Source: MADRE2 sp964397015 (GTDB taxonomy: Bacteria; Desulfobacterota; Desulfobacteria; Desulfobacterales; Desulfobacteraceae). From it: a stretch of DNA of 31,028 nt. Numbering within the stretch: position 1 is the first letter of the stretch; each line of letters opens with the position of its first letter. Made by a program: the position numbers and the translations under genes. Of this stretch, positions 8,310 through 16,797 are shown piece by piece. The DNA is taken from contig CAYNHL010000030.1 in assembly GCA_964397015.1 (NCBI GenBank), positions 1 through 31,028 of the forward strand, written 5' to 3'. Below the pieces are notes generated by a model. The model worked only from the letters and a program-made list of their open reading frames with translations, did no database searches and was not told the origin of the DNA.

Positions 8310-9471
8310 TATCGATGTAGTCGGGTCTTAAGCTGGCAGGGGCCAGGGAAATAAAATGGGAGTCGGTCATGCCTGAGATATAGTCCCTGACGATTTCAGC
8401 ATGGGAATGATTGTCGGAATAAGAACTCGACAGCCCGTCAAGGAAACCGGAAAAAACAGGGGATTGCCGGTTTCCGGCCTTAAGATCGGAAAGAAAGATG
8501 TCAAACAGCCAGGTAAACATCTCTTCGACCGATGCTAGGTGGGCTTTTATCCTGGGATTTTTATAAATATGGCTGTAGTTGAATTCCTTGAGCGATTCCA
8601 GAGCATCGGCCACAGGATCACTGAACCCTATAAAAGGCTGACCCAGGCTGGTATGCAGAAGGTCGGTCACAAGGTTGTATACAATGGTTCCGTTGGTGTC
8701 TCCCAGGGTTTTTTGGCAGGAGGGCGGTATATCCGTTCGCCGGACAATACCAAGCCTGATCGCATCTTCCAGGTCCCGGCCTATATAGCTTATGGTATCT
8801 GCCATTCTGAGCACGCAGCCTTCCATTGTCATGGGCGTCAGGTTCAGAGTCTGTTTTGTACGGCAGGTTGCCAGAAGATCGTCAAATGTTTCAAATGTGC
8901 AGGACGAATCAGGCTGGATACGCCTGGTGGATACCTCGCCGTCGTGGCAGGCAATGGCATCGAGGGTCTGAAGGCAAAGATTCCAACCTGCTCCCTTTCG
9001 TTCAATTCTGTCAAGAAACTGGATGCTCTGCAGGTTGTGATGAAAGTACCCTGCCCCGTTTGCATGGGTGAGCTTTGACAAAAACCGCTCTCCATCGTGG
9101 CCAAAGGGCGGATGGCCTATATCGTGCCCTAAACTGGCTGCCTCTACCAGATCTTCGTTGAGTCCAAGGTAGCGGCCTATGGTGCGGGCCACCCTGGACA
9201 CCAGCTGGACATGCAGGACCCGGTGGGTGATATGATCGTTTTTAACCAGGGAGAACACCTGGGTCTTGTCAATGTAACGGGTATAGGCCAGGGAATTGAG
9301 GATGCGGTCTGCATCAGTTGAAAAAGCCTGGCGGTAGCCGGAATCCTGGTATGGGTCAGGATTCCGGCGAAGGCCGTCCCGGCTGAAGCAGGCCAGGGGG
9401 TTGAGCATACTTGTTTCCCGGGCATCGAGAGTGTCCCGGATTTCTTTGAGTTTCCGGCCTCTGTCTTTCAA
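8302..9471 (-). CDS. dgt: dGTPase-like HD-domain deoxynucleoside triphosphate triphosphohydrolase
   Basis: Predicted to hydrolyse dGTP (or other dNTPs) to the nucleoside and tripolyphosphate, controlling dNTP pools. The HD metal site is visible: His83 in ITHRVLHVQL and His116-Asp117 in SLGHDIGHPPFGHDGE; the FSTDADRILNSLAYTRYIDKTQVF segment is typical of the family. Length is 389 residues. The only upstream start is TTG at 9471, with no clear ribosome site; the N-terminal LDARETSMLNPLACFSRDG resembles the conserved N-terminus of type-2 dGTPases, so the early start is more likely than the ATG at 9408. It lies in the same reading frame as mrp, separated by one TGA and two codons. Substrate range cannot be read from sequence. 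Confidence 0.85.
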   Translation of the reverse strand: MKDRGRKLKEIRDTLDARETSMLNPLACFSRDGLRRNPDPYQDSGYRQAFSTDADRILNSLAYTRYIDKTQVFSLVKNDHITHRVLHVQLVSRVARTIGRYLGLNEDLVEAASLGHDIGHPPFGHDGERFLSKLTHANGAGYFHHNLQSIQFLDRIERKGAGWNLCLQTLDAIACHDGEVSTRRIQPDSSCTFETFDDLLATCRTKQTLNLTPMTMEGCVLRMADTISYIGRDLEDAIRLGIVRRTDIPPSCQKTLGDTNGTIVYNLVTDLLHTSLGQPFIGFSDPVADALESLKEFNYSHIYKNPRIKAHLASVEEMFTWLFDIFLSDLKAGNRQSPVFSGFLDGLSSSYSDNHSHAEIVRDYISGMTDSHFISLAPASLRPDYIDNV

Positions 9472-9477
9472 AGGGCA

Positions 9478-10335
9478 TCAGTCCATTTTTTTAATAATGG
9501 CATCTACAATGTTTTCAAAGGCTTTTGTAAACGGGGTCTGATTTTCCTCCATCAGAAGCGGTGTTCCGTTGTCGCCGCTTTCAACAACCTGCGTATCAAA
9601 GGGGATGGCGCCCAGGAAATCGAGACCTTCGGCTTTGGCTGTTTTTTCTCCCCCGCCCGAACTGAACAGGTTGATCATTTCATTGCAGTGCGGACAGTTG
9701 AATCCGGCCATGTTTTCAATGATACCAAGTATTTTCATTCTAACGGTCCTGCAGAATGAAATTGATTTGCGGATATCTGCAAGTGCAACTTCCTGGGGGG
9801 TGGTTACAATAACGCCCATTGCATCGGGGATGGTCTGGATGACTGTAAGGGGTTCATCACCGGTACCTGGCGGGGCATCGATGATCAGAAAATCCAGTGA
9901 CCCCCAGTCCACGGATCCCACAAACTGCTGTATCATACCGGTCTTGGCAGGGCCGCGCCAGATGATGGCCTGGTCCCTGTCCTGCATCAATGCCTGTACC
10001 GATACCACTTTCAGGTTGTCACTCACCTGCTTGGGCAGCAGAAGCTGGCTGGATGAAATATCGAGAAGTTCGGTCATGTTGAACATCTGGCCTATGGACG
10101 GGCCATGGACATCGACGTCCATAAGGCCGACATTATAACCTTTTTTTGAAAGGCTGGCTGCAAGGTTGGCCGATACCGAACTCTTGCCGACTCCGCCTTT
10201 ACCGCTGAGAACACATATTTTATGTTTGATCCTGGAAAGGCTTGTTTTGATCATTTTTTCCTGTTTTGCCTGCTGTTCGTTCTGGGACGGGCATCCGCCT
10301 CCGGCTTTGGCTTTATCAACACTGTCATGAATCAT
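9478..10335 (-). CDS. mrp: Mrp/NBP35-family iron-sulfur cluster carrier ATPase
   Basis: A 285-residue cytosolic P-loop protein of the family that carries and delivers Fe-S clusters. It has the deviant Walker A GKGGVGKSS at residues 45-53, the DAPPGTGDEPL switch region, and a C-terminal CPHC motif (in FNCPHCNEM) that binds a bridging 4Fe-4S cluster in the dimer. A single N-terminal Cys15 (GGGCPSQ) is present, fewer than the four found in eukaryotic NBP35. The ATG at 10335 has AAGGAGT six bases upstream, the best ribosome site in this gene run. Such carriers are abundant in anaerobes rich in Fe-S enzymes. Which targets it serves is unknown. Confidence 0.9.
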   Translation of the reverse strand: MIHDSVDKAKAGGGCPSQNEQQAKQEKMIKTSLSRIKHKICVLSGKGGVGKSSVSANLAASLSKKGYNVGLMDVDVHGPSIGQMFNMTELLDISSSQLLLPKQVSDNLKVVSVQALMQDRDQAIIWRGPAKTGMIQQFVGSVDWGSLDFLIIDAPPGTGDEPLTVIQTIPDAMGVIVTTPQEVALADIRKSISFCRTVRMKILGIIENMAGFNCPHCNEMINLFSSGGGEKTAKAEGLDFLGAIPFDTQVVESGDNGTPLLMEENQTPFTKAFENIVDAIIKKMD

Positions 10336-10393
10336 TTTTTACTCCTTGAATTAAGGCTTTTTTACAAAATACCATGAAGATAATGCGCACTGT

Positions 10394-11179
10394 TCAGGGT
10401 TCTGTCAACATGAACACCCTGTCTTTTATGGGAATATCAGCCTGGAATGAGGTGATTTCCAACCTTGCGCTCGATCCCCCGGCATCAGTGACGGACCAGC
10501 GGGATGCAATGGTTGTGGTTCCAAAGGTCTTGTAACTGTTGAAAATAAGTGTAAAAAGCAGTTCGCCGGTATGGTCGTAACGGGACAAAGATGCCGGATT
10601 CCCGGAAGGGAACAGGGAGAGTACCTGTTTTTTTTGTCCCCAGTGCTGTTTTAAAATGATGCCGTCATTTTCTGCATCATCCCCTGATGCATTTTCTGCA
10701 TACCGGTATTCGAGCAGGGGTACTTTTCCGCTCAACAGCTGGATTATATCCGACACCTTGACCGGAATGCCTGTAACAGAGGATAAAGAAGTATCATTTG
10801 ACCGTCGGATAAGGGTGTCATGCTGCCCTGTATGGGACTTGAAAATGACCTTTTCGCCATCGGCAATCATTGTTTCTACCGGGTATCCGGATGACAGCAT
10901 CGTAATCCGGACATGGTCCGGGTTTTTTATAGCAAAGGCGATCCGGAATGAATGCCGCCTGCCGTCTTTTTCAGTAACGAGATTTCCCGTACCCTTGCAT
11001 GTTTTGATGTGGCTGTTGATCTGCTGGACGTATCTTGCGATCCTGAGCGCATCCTCGTGTGAGCGCTGTGATATGTCAGGTGAAATTACGGAGCAGCCGC
11101 AGAAAAGAACCAGCATGAAAACAATGCACCAGGACCTGGGATTTTTTGCTTCAGTCGGCGCGGCCGGTTTCAGATTCAA
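10394..11179 (-). CDS. LolB/DUF4292-like outer-membrane lipoprotein
   Basis: A lipoprotein of about 261 residues. After a short N-terminal stretch comes a hydrophobic segment CIVFMLVLFCGC ending in a lipobox-like FCGC, then a domain with a KGTGNLVTEKDGRRHSFR start and an IADGEKVIFKSHTG segment, as in LolB/DUF4292 proteins that bind lipoprotein acyl chains or have a related beta-fold. The start is uncertain: no ATG gives a proper signal peptide, and the TTG at 11179 (AAGG just before it) inside the end of the TPR gene fits best. The gene overlaps the upstream TPR lipoprotein by 29 bp, so the two are likely translated together and may work together at the outer membrane. Actual LolB function is an inference. 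Confidence 0.65.
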   Translation of the reverse strand: MNLKPAAPTEAKNPRSWCIVFMLVLFCGCSVISPDISQRSHEDALRIARYVQQINSHIKTCKGTGNLVTEKDGRRHSFRIAFAIKNPDHVRITMLSSGYPVETMIADGEKVIFKSHTGQHDTLIRRSNDTSLSSVTGIPVKVSDIIQLLSGKVPLLEYRYAENASGDDAENDGIILKQHWGQKKQVLSLFPSGNPASLSRYDHTGELLFTLIFNSYKTFGTTTIASRWSVTDAGGSSARLEITSFQADIPIKDRVFMLTEP

Positions 11180-12944
11180 GTGCCTTGATCTTTTCATTGA
11201 TTTCGAGGGTTTTTTCTTCAATATTTTCCTCGAGCCTGGAAATGGCTTTTCTATAGGCATCGATGGCTTTAGCATGTTTACCGAGAACAGCATAGGCATC
11301 GCCAAGGTGCTCGGCGATTACAGGATCATGTTCCGTGAGCGCGGCAGCTTTTTCCAGTTTGTCTACCGCTTCTTTTATTCTGCCTTTTTTGAACAGCACC
11401 CATCCTAAGCTGTCGATGATATATCCGTCATCAGGCTTGATTTCAAGTGCCCTTTTAATCAGGCTCTCTGCCGTGTCCAGCTCGATATCCATTTCAGCAT
11501 ATGTATATCCCAGGTAATTGAGGGCATTGGCATTTTCAGGCTCCAGCTCGATAACTTTTTTCATGGTCTCGATACTGTCTGATTTGAGACCGGTTTTGTC
11601 CTGGACAACACCGAGACGGAACAGTATGGCCGGGTTGTCCGGAACCATGGCAAGTCCCTTGTTCAATACGGCAAGCGCCTTGTCATATTCTTCGTTTGTT
11701 TCATGGAAAAAACCCAGATAGGTCATTATATCGACATCCTCCGGGAATTTTTCATGCTGTTTTTTCAGCCACTGGATTGCCCGGCCCGTTTCCCCCATGT
11801 CCTTGTATAAAAAAGCGATCAGGATCAAAGAACGCTTGAAATGCATGGAGTCCTGTTTTACCTGCCGGTAATGCTCGATGGCTTCGGGGTATTCTTCAAT
11901 GGCTTCAAAGGCAAGGCCTGCCATGTAATGCAGTTTTGAATGGTCAGGGTTGAGCCGGAGCAGTTCGGTAAGGATCCAGGCGGCGTCTTTGTGCCGGTCT
12001 TCCTCGATAAAGTCATTGGCCAGGGTCAAAAACAGGCCCTGGTTTTCATCGATGTCCTTTCCCATGGTTTCAAGCAGGGAGCTTGCCTTGTCAGGGTTTC
12101 CTGTATGGTGGTAAAACAGTGAAAGCTCAAGCGTGGCCCTTATGTTATTCCTGTCTATTTCAAGTATCTGCTCGTAAAGGTCCGTAATTTTTTTCTGCTC
12201 GGCCGGTTTGCCGGGAAAATCCATTTTTGAAAAATAGATATCAGCCAGCTCGAACCGGGGTTCCACCAGGTCCGGGGCAAGTTCCAGCGTGGTTTCAAAT
12301 TCTTCCTGGGCCAGGGATGGCTTCTGTGTGTAACGGTAGATCTTTCCTAAGTAAAAATGAACGACATAGTCATCCGGGTACTGGCGTTTCATTTCAAGGA
12401 ACACGTCAAGAGCCCGATCCATGTTTTCCTTTTCCAGGTGCATGGTACCCAGGATCAGGAGCGCTTCCCGGTTTGACGGGTCCAGATCGAGGATGCGTTC
12501 ATATATCTGGGCTGTTTCATCAGCCATACCGGCACGTGATTTGATCCTGGCCAGTATGTGGAGGCATTCGGCATTGTCCGGATTGTCTGACACAAGTTTC
12601 TCGGCCTCCTTCAGTGCCTGATCGAGCTCTTTTTTCTTCAGGTAAAGGGTGATCAGTTCAATTCTCAGGTAAATGGACTCCTGGTCAAGGTCAATAGCCT
12701 TTTTTATGGAATCGATGGCTTTTTCATGTTTTTTGTCTGCAGAATATATCCGTGATTCCAGGTAATAATAATAGGATGAGTCAGGAGAAGCTTCAGGGGC
12801 CGGTTTTCTCACAATTTTAGTTTCAGTTGCCTGGGAAACCGGTGGTTCGGGGGAAACTGCACAGCCCCACACCAGGGTAAGCAGCAGAAGCGAAAGCAGC
12901 AGCAGGGAGCGGGAGTACCTGTTTGCAGGCAGAATTTGTTTCAT
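11151..12944 (-). CDS. TPR-repeat lipoprotein
   Basis: A 597-residue exported protein. Residues 1-28 are a lipoprotein signal peptide (basic start, then a leucine-rich core) with lipobox VWGC and Cys28 followed by Ala, which predicts outer-membrane anchoring. The rest is almost entirely tetratricopeptide repeats of about 34 residues, with recurring patterns such as ALLILGTMHLEKENMDRALD and NALNYLGYTYAEM; the C-terminus turns into a charged coiled coil. TPR arrays are protein-binding scaffolds; the partner is unknown, and the next gene's LolB-like lipoprotein is a candidate. The start ATG overlaps the sigma factor stop as ATGA, showing tight coupling. Confidence 0.85.
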   Translation of the reverse strand: MKQILPANRYSRSLLLLSLLLLTLVWGCAVSPEPPVSQATETKIVRKPAPEASPDSSYYYYLESRIYSADKKHEKAIDSIKKAIDLDQESIYLRIELITLYLKKKELDQALKEAEKLVSDNPDNAECLHILARIKSRAGMADETAQIYERILDLDPSNREALLILGTMHLEKENMDRALDVFLEMKRQYPDDYVVHFYLGKIYRYTQKPSLAQEEFETTLELAPDLVEPRFELADIYFSKMDFPGKPAEQKKITDLYEQILEIDRNNIRATLELSLFYHHTGNPDKASSLLETMGKDIDENQGLFLTLANDFIEEDRHKDAAWILTELLRLNPDHSKLHYMAGLAFEAIEEYPEAIEHYRQVKQDSMHFKRSLILIAFLYKDMGETGRAIQWLKKQHEKFPEDVDIMTYLGFFHETNEEYDKALAVLNKGLAMVPDNPAILFRLGVVQDKTGLKSDSIETMKKVIELEPENANALNYLGYTYAEMDIELDTAESLIKRALEIKPDDGYIIDSLGWVLFKKGRIKEAVDKLEKAAALTEHDPVIAEHLGDAYAVLGKHAKAIDAYRKAISRLEENIEEKTLEINEKIKALESETGRAD

Positions 12945-13921
12945 GAGTCATTCCCGTCCTGGTGGTCATATATGTCAAAATCCGGCATGTCTTTTTTGAA
13001 AAAGGTCTTAATCTTCTTGATGATGTTGTTTTCAATCTGCCGGACCCTTTCCCTGGAAATGGCATATTCCTCGCCGATTTCCTGCAGGGTTTCAGGGTCG
13101 TCGGAAAATATCCGCCGGTTGAAAATATCCAGCTCCCGGTCACTCAAGGTTGATTTGAATTCCCTGATCTTGACGTGCAGGATCTCTTCTATTTCTTTTT
13201 TGGCCATGGCATCTTCAGTGGATGGTTCGTCATCCATGCTGACAAATTCGATCCGTTCGGTATTCGAGTCCTCCTTGAGGGGTTCATCCAAAGAGAGATC
13301 CCAGTTGGCCAGGCGCTGGTCCATGTCCATGACCTCTTTTTCAGATACACCGAGTTTTTCCGACAGCAGCTTGGGCTTGGGGTCGAACCCCTGTTCGATC
13401 AGTCGCTGTTTTTCCTTTTTCAGCCTGAAGAACAATTTGCGCTGTCCCTGGGTGGTGCCGATTTTCACCATCCGCCAGTTGTCCATGATGAATTTTAAAA
13501 TATAAGCCTTGATCCAGAAGGAGGCATAATATGAAAACTTGACATTTTTGTACGGATTGAATTTTTTCACCGCCCGTACCAGGCCGATATTGCCTTCCTG
13601 TATCAGGTCTAAAAGGTTCTGCATCCATATCCGCTGGAATTCAAGTGCAATTTTAACCACCAGCCTGAGATTGGAAGTGGTCATGATATAGGCGGCCTCG
13701 GCATCGCTTTCTTCCTGGATCCGCTTTCCAAGTTCAATTTCCTGGTCCCGGTTCAACAATTTGTACCTGCTGATTTCGTTTAAATAGCTTTGAATCGGGT
13801 CGGCCTTGACAAGCGCTTTTGTGGAAGAGTCTTTCCTGGGATCCGCCGCGATTCTGAAATCCGCTTTGGTCAAGATCTTTTCAGCAGATTCAATTTCCGG
13901 GGTCTGATTTTCTACTGCCAT
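12941..13921 (-). CDS. RpoH-like (sigma-32 type) RNA polymerase sigma factor
   Basis: A 326-residue sigma-70 family factor. Region 2 is visible (LRLVVKIALEFQ, LDLIQEGNIGLVRAVKKF, FSYYASFWIKAYI), as is the region 4.2 helix-turn-helix (TLQEIGEEYAISRERVRQIE). QRKLFFRLKK at residues 160-169 matches the RpoH box, which points to the sigma-32 branch over RpoD or RpoS. An N-terminal extension of about 40 residues precedes region 1.2, longer than in E. coli RpoH (284 residues). In transcription order it is the first gene of a leftward run with envelope lipoproteins, so it may respond to envelope or general stress; that is inference. The SD-like AAAGGG is about 11 nt from the ATG, a long spacing. Confidence 0.87.
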   Translation of the reverse strand: MAVENQTPEIESAEKILTKADFRIAADPRKDSSTKALVKADPIQSYLNEISRYKLLNRDQEIELGKRIQEESDAEAAYIMTTSNLRLVVKIALEFQRIWMQNLLDLIQEGNIGLVRAVKKFNPYKNVKFSYYASFWIKAYILKFIMDNWRMVKIGTTQGQRKLFFRLKKEKQRLIEQGFDPKPKLLSEKLGVSEKEVMDMDQRLANWDLSLDEPLKEDSNTERIEFVSMDDEPSTEDAMAKKEIEEILHVKIREFKSTLSDRELDIFNRRIFSDDPETLQEIGEEYAISRERVRQIENNIIKKIKTFFKKDMPDFDIYDHQDGNDS

Positions 13922-13962
13922 ATATAATAATACCCTTTGATTTGAGCCTGATCAAAAAAAAT

Positions 13963-13991
13963 AGTATACCATTATTTTAAACTGGAATAAA
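13963..13991 (-). promoter_or_regulatory. Possible promoter of the sigma-factor operon
   Basis: On the minus strand TATACT (13963-13968) is a good -10 box. The best-placed -35, TTTATT at 13986-13991 with a 17-nt spacer, is poor, so an activator or a weak promoter is implied. The predicted leader is about 35 nt and AT-rich. Confidence 0.35.
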
Positions 13992-14014
13992 GAATTATGT
14001 CATGCCAAAGTGGT

Positions 14015-14041
14015 TTGACATTGCATTTTTTTATGGACAAT
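14015..14041 (+). promoter_or_regulatory. Possible tRNA-Arg promoter
   Basis: A perfect TTGACA at 14015-14020 is followed after 15 nt by GACAAT (14036-14041), four of six bases of the -10 consensus. The start would lie about 30 nt before the tRNA. The short spacer lowers confidence. Confidence 0.35.
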
Positions 14042-14080
14042 TCAGACCGGATCTGGTAAAAAAGCGTCTTGACTGATTGT

Positions 14081-14157
<77 letters not shown>

Positions 14158-14272
14158 GTTTCCACCGATAGGGGATACAATGTGCTACCGAATGTGCTGC
14201 TTTTCGATACCTGATTCTGGTAGGGGGAACACCTAAGAGTATAATAATATACGATAAGAATTACTAAAGGAA

Positions 14273-14308
14273 CCTTTAGGTACCAGTAAAGTATCTAAGG
14301 GTTTTTTT
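14273..14308 (+). terminator. Rho-independent terminator of tRNA-Arg
   Basis: CCTTTAGGTAC (14273-14283) pairs with GTATCTAAGGG (14291-14301) over 11 positions, including two G-U pairs, around a 7-nt loop CAGTAAA, and is followed by seven T (14302-14308). It is the only strong intrinsic terminator I found. Its 5' arm can also pair with the upstream CTAAAGG at 14264-14270. Confidence 0.75.
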
Positions 14309-14320
14309 ATGCCCACCATA

Positions 14321-14344
14321 ACTACATAATGTAGTGCACACTAC
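14321..14344. repeat. Alternating inverted repeats ACTAC/GTAGT
   Basis: ACTAC (14321-14325), GTAGT (14331-14335) and ACTAC (14340-14344) form two mutually exclusive hairpins; the right half is a 14-bp palindrome GTAGTG-CA-CACTAC. It lies about 110 bp from the end of the M48 protease gene. It could be a protein-binding site or part of a weak terminator; no T-run follows on either strand. Confidence 0.5.
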
Positions 14345-14452
14345 GCAATGCCGCTGGACCGCTCTTTGGATGCCGCAAAAATTTACGTAATCAGGTCCCC
14401 TGCGCTTGAAATTAAGGGATTATCGAAAGGGAGTGTCTTCCTGAATGACGGA

Positions 14453-15493
14453 TTATTTTTCCTGTAGAAACGCTTTGACCCGTTCGGCGGTGGGCGGATG
14501 GGTGGAGATATAGCTGGACCATTTTTTCCCCTTGTTTTCCGAGTTCCTGCGGCTGGTGGCATCGATGCGGGTAAGAATGTCTGCAAACCGGCTTGGGGAA
14601 ATCCCGTTGACTGAAAGGTAGGTCAGGGCGTACTTATCGGCCTCGCGTTCGAATTCACGGGAGTAGGCCAGTTCCGTCAGCAGGGCCGGCAGCCCCAGAA
14701 AAATTTCAGATATCCCTCCGGCATCTCCGGTGACCGCCATTACGGCAAACGCCAGAAGAGACCCCTGCACCATCCGGCGCATGCCGTGCCGGTGGACCAC
14801 GTGGCCGATTTCATGGGCTAGTATTGCCTCCAGCTCTTCATTATGTTCGGCGATGTTGACCAGCTCATCTGTAAAAACAATTGTGCCTCCGGGCAGGGCA
14901 AGGGCATTGGGCCCCAGCGGCCCGCCTTTTTTAAACACAATGGTGATGACGTGTGGAGGGTGCGCGTTCACGCAATTTTCCAGGCTGCTTAGCACCCGTT
15001 TTTCTTTGTCAGGGGCCAGTTCAGAGGGTTTCAATGCGATGCGGTTCAGGGCATTGAGAGCCTGGCGATCAGCCAGGCGATAGGCGGATACGGGCAGGTG
15101 AGATGCAATGATGTTAGCGGTCGCGGGAATGCCGTATCTTACCGCCCCCGCCATGATCAGGGCTACTATCAAAACGGCCGGCAGCACGTACCGCATTCTG
15201 GATTCCAGCAGATGGACCCATAAACTCCAGTGCGTTTTCATGAATTTTTTAACAAGGAGGTCAACGGCAGCGTTGTCTTGTGTTTCAAAAGACGCGCCGC
15301 CGGGAAAAGTGAGCACGCGGGGGGTATTGGCCAGGCGGTCCGTCACTTTGGCGGTCAGCCGGGGCTGTTCAAGCAGGGGCTTTTCACCTTCGGCGGTTTC
15401 CACCCGGAGACCTCCGGCAGGTTGAACCGTTAAAACCGCGGGCTGTTGAAGGGAAGTGCTCCCGTCATACCATGTGCCATGGATGGTAATCAT
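14453..15493 (-). CDS. M48-family membrane metalloprotease
   Basis: A 346-residue zinc protease. Residues of about 1-95 form a non-catalytic N-terminal domain; residues 102-120 are one membrane segment (YVLPAVLIVALIMAGAVRYG); the catalytic domain carries HEIGH at 227-231, with Glu282 of EREAD as probable third zinc ligand. The PGGTIVFTDELV segment just before HEIGH is typical of M48 enzymes of the Oma1/BepA branch. The catalytic domain most likely faces the periplasm. GGGA lies about 8 nt before the ATG. It follows the DUF898 gene by 32 nt in the same direction; such pairs suggest joint work in membrane protein quality control, which is inference. Confidence 0.85.
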   Translation of the reverse strand: MITIHGTWYDGSTSLQQPAVLTVQPAGGLRVETAEGEKPLLEQPRLTAKVTDRLANTPRVLTFPGGASFETQDNAAVDLLVKKFMKTHWSLWVHLLESRMRYVLPAVLIVALIMAGAVRYGIPATANIIASHLPVSAYRLADRQALNALNRIALKPSELAPDKEKRVLSSLENCVNAHPPHVITIVFKKGGPLGPNALALPGGTIVFTDELVNIAEHNEELEAILAHEIGHVVHRHGMRRMVQGSLLAFAVMAVTGDAGGISEIFLGLPALLTELAYSREFEREADKYALTYLSVNGISPSRFADILTRIDATSRRNSENKGKKWSSYISTHPPTAERVKAFLQEK

Positions 15494-15525
15494 TCTTTTT
15501 TCCCGAATCGGTAATGCTTTATCAA

Positions 15526-16797
15526 CTATAATCCGAAATCAAAGTCCATAAAATCGGACATTTCTTCTCCCAGCGCACTGGTCTCTTTGATCTCCGCGGC
15601 CACAAACCGGTCCAGGTCGCTACCCGGCAGAAGGGCCACATGGTCGATTTTATATTTCATTGTCCGCACCACGGCAAAGGGATAAAAGAACCCCAGGGTG
15701 AAAACTGTGGCCAGGGTGTTGGTGAAGATGATCAGGGCGTAGTCTTTTATTCCCAGGTCCGCGAAAAACCGGTGGTCTGCCAGTGTAGAGGAACTGTAAA
15801 TCAGGTTGGTGGTCTTGACGCTGAAATAGGCCATGGCGTAAAGGTAGAGGACCATGATGATCAGCGCTGAAAAGGGTGCAAACAGAATGCCGGCAATCAC
15901 CGCCGCCGCACCGAAGATCAGCAGGGGAATCAGAAACTGGAATATTATACGGTAGTAATCTTTTGCCGTGGCATGAAAGCAGAACGGGGTTGTGCCGTAT
16001 GAAGAGTTTTCGACCACGAATTGTTTCTGCCGGAAATAGGCATAGGGGAACAGAATTCCCAGTGTCAGAACGCTGAGGATCGGAAAAAGCAGATACACCT
16101 TTGCGGCCTGGCCATAAGTGCCGGTGAAGTTGAACCGGATATTCCGGAATGAGCTGTTCCGGGCGTTAAACATCAGGGACCGCACTACCAGCCAGGGAAG
16201 AAAAATGAGAAACACCAGCATTATGATGTTCATCAGAAAAGGGATAAACTCGCCGGCGGTGGTGGAGATGATAAAAAAAACAAAGACAATCAGGCGGCCT
16301 TTTAAAATTGCGACCGGATCGGCAAGGTAACGGAAACCCGCGCCCGTCACCTGAGTGTTTCCGTAAAAATACTGTTTTCGGCGGACCTTGGCCCAGGCCG
16401 AATAAATACCAAAGGTGATGATGGAGAGCAGCACGTTGACAATCCAGATTTTAAAATATTCCTTTCCGGTCCCCTTGAACCGGAAAGGAACTCTTCCGGG
16501 GACAGAGCGCTGGGGGGCGGTGGCTATGGTGGCGGCGACAGGCGGCCGTTCACTGACAGAGGGTTCGGGCGGTGGTTCCCCGTTTGCTGAAGGCGGATTA
16601 CCAGCCGGCGGCGGGGCATTGGCGGCCGGTTTTTTGGACTTGGTCAATTCCGCCAGAGGCCGCCACTGGTCCATGCCCTGTTTTCTAACCAGGGTCTTGC
16701 CTGTAATTTGTTTTGTGTTGATCAGCTGCTGCATGTCGGCCGTGCTTATTGGGCCGACCTCCCGGTCTGAGTCCATGTAAAACCATATCTTAGGCAA
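15526..16797 (-). CDS. GYF_2-DUF898 (YjgN-like) multi-pass membrane protein
   Basis: A 423-residue protein. Residues 1-55 form a GYF_2 (DUF4339) domain, with WFYMDSDREVGPISTADMQQLI and a GMDQWRPLAEL end; residues of about 56-100 are a proline- and alanine-rich linker; from about 105 onward comes the DUF898/YjgN domain with several membrane segments, including WIVNVLLSIITFGIYSAWAKVRRKQYFYGNT, repeated in similar form further on. No function is established for DUF898. The start is TTG at 16797, supported by AGAGGA six bases upstream. The GYF_2 domain should lie in the cytoplasm and bind proline-rich peptides. The M48 protease gene follows. Confidence 0.85.
   Translation of the reverse strand: MPKIWFYMDSDREVGPISTADMQQLINTKQITGKTLVRKQGMDQWRPLAELTKSKKPAANAPPPAGNPPSANGEPPPEPSVSERPPVAATIATAPQRSVPGRVPFRFKGTGKEYFKIWIVNVLLSIITFGIYSAWAKVRRKQYFYGNTQVTGAGFRYLADPVAILKGRLIVFVFFIISTTAGEFIPFLMNIIMLVFLIFLPWLVVRSLMFNARNSSFRNIRFNFTGTYGQAAKVYLLFPILSVLTLGILFPYAYFRQKQFVVENSSYGTTPFCFHATAKDYYRIIFQFLIPLLIFGAAAVIAGILFAPFSALIIMVLYLYAMAYFSVKTTNLIYSSSTLADHRFFADLGIKDYALIIFTNTLATVFTLGFFYPFAVVRTMKYKIDHVALLPGSDLDRFVAAEIKETSALGEEMSDFMDFDFGL

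Larger units (their letters stand above)
14158..14452. other. Palindrome-rich spacer downstream of tRNA-Arg
   Basis: No gene is recognisable in these 295 bp. Contents: a direct repeat AATGTGCT (14179-14186 and 14191-14198, 12-bp period); an AT-rich hairpin GTATA-ATAA-TATAC; a palindrome CTAAAGG-AA-CCTTTAG (14264-14279) that overlaps the 5' arm of the tRNA terminator; and a cluster ACTAC-ATAAT-GTAGT-GCAC-ACTAC (14321-14344). Short direct repeats next to a tRNA 3' end can be left over from an integrated element, but there is no second tRNA-end copy in the window to prove it. Confidence 0.5.

Noticed and set aside
9478..9480. TGA between mrp and dgt as a selenocysteine codon
   Set aside because: No selenocysteine-insertion hairpin was recognised after it, and Mrp ends at its normal length here.
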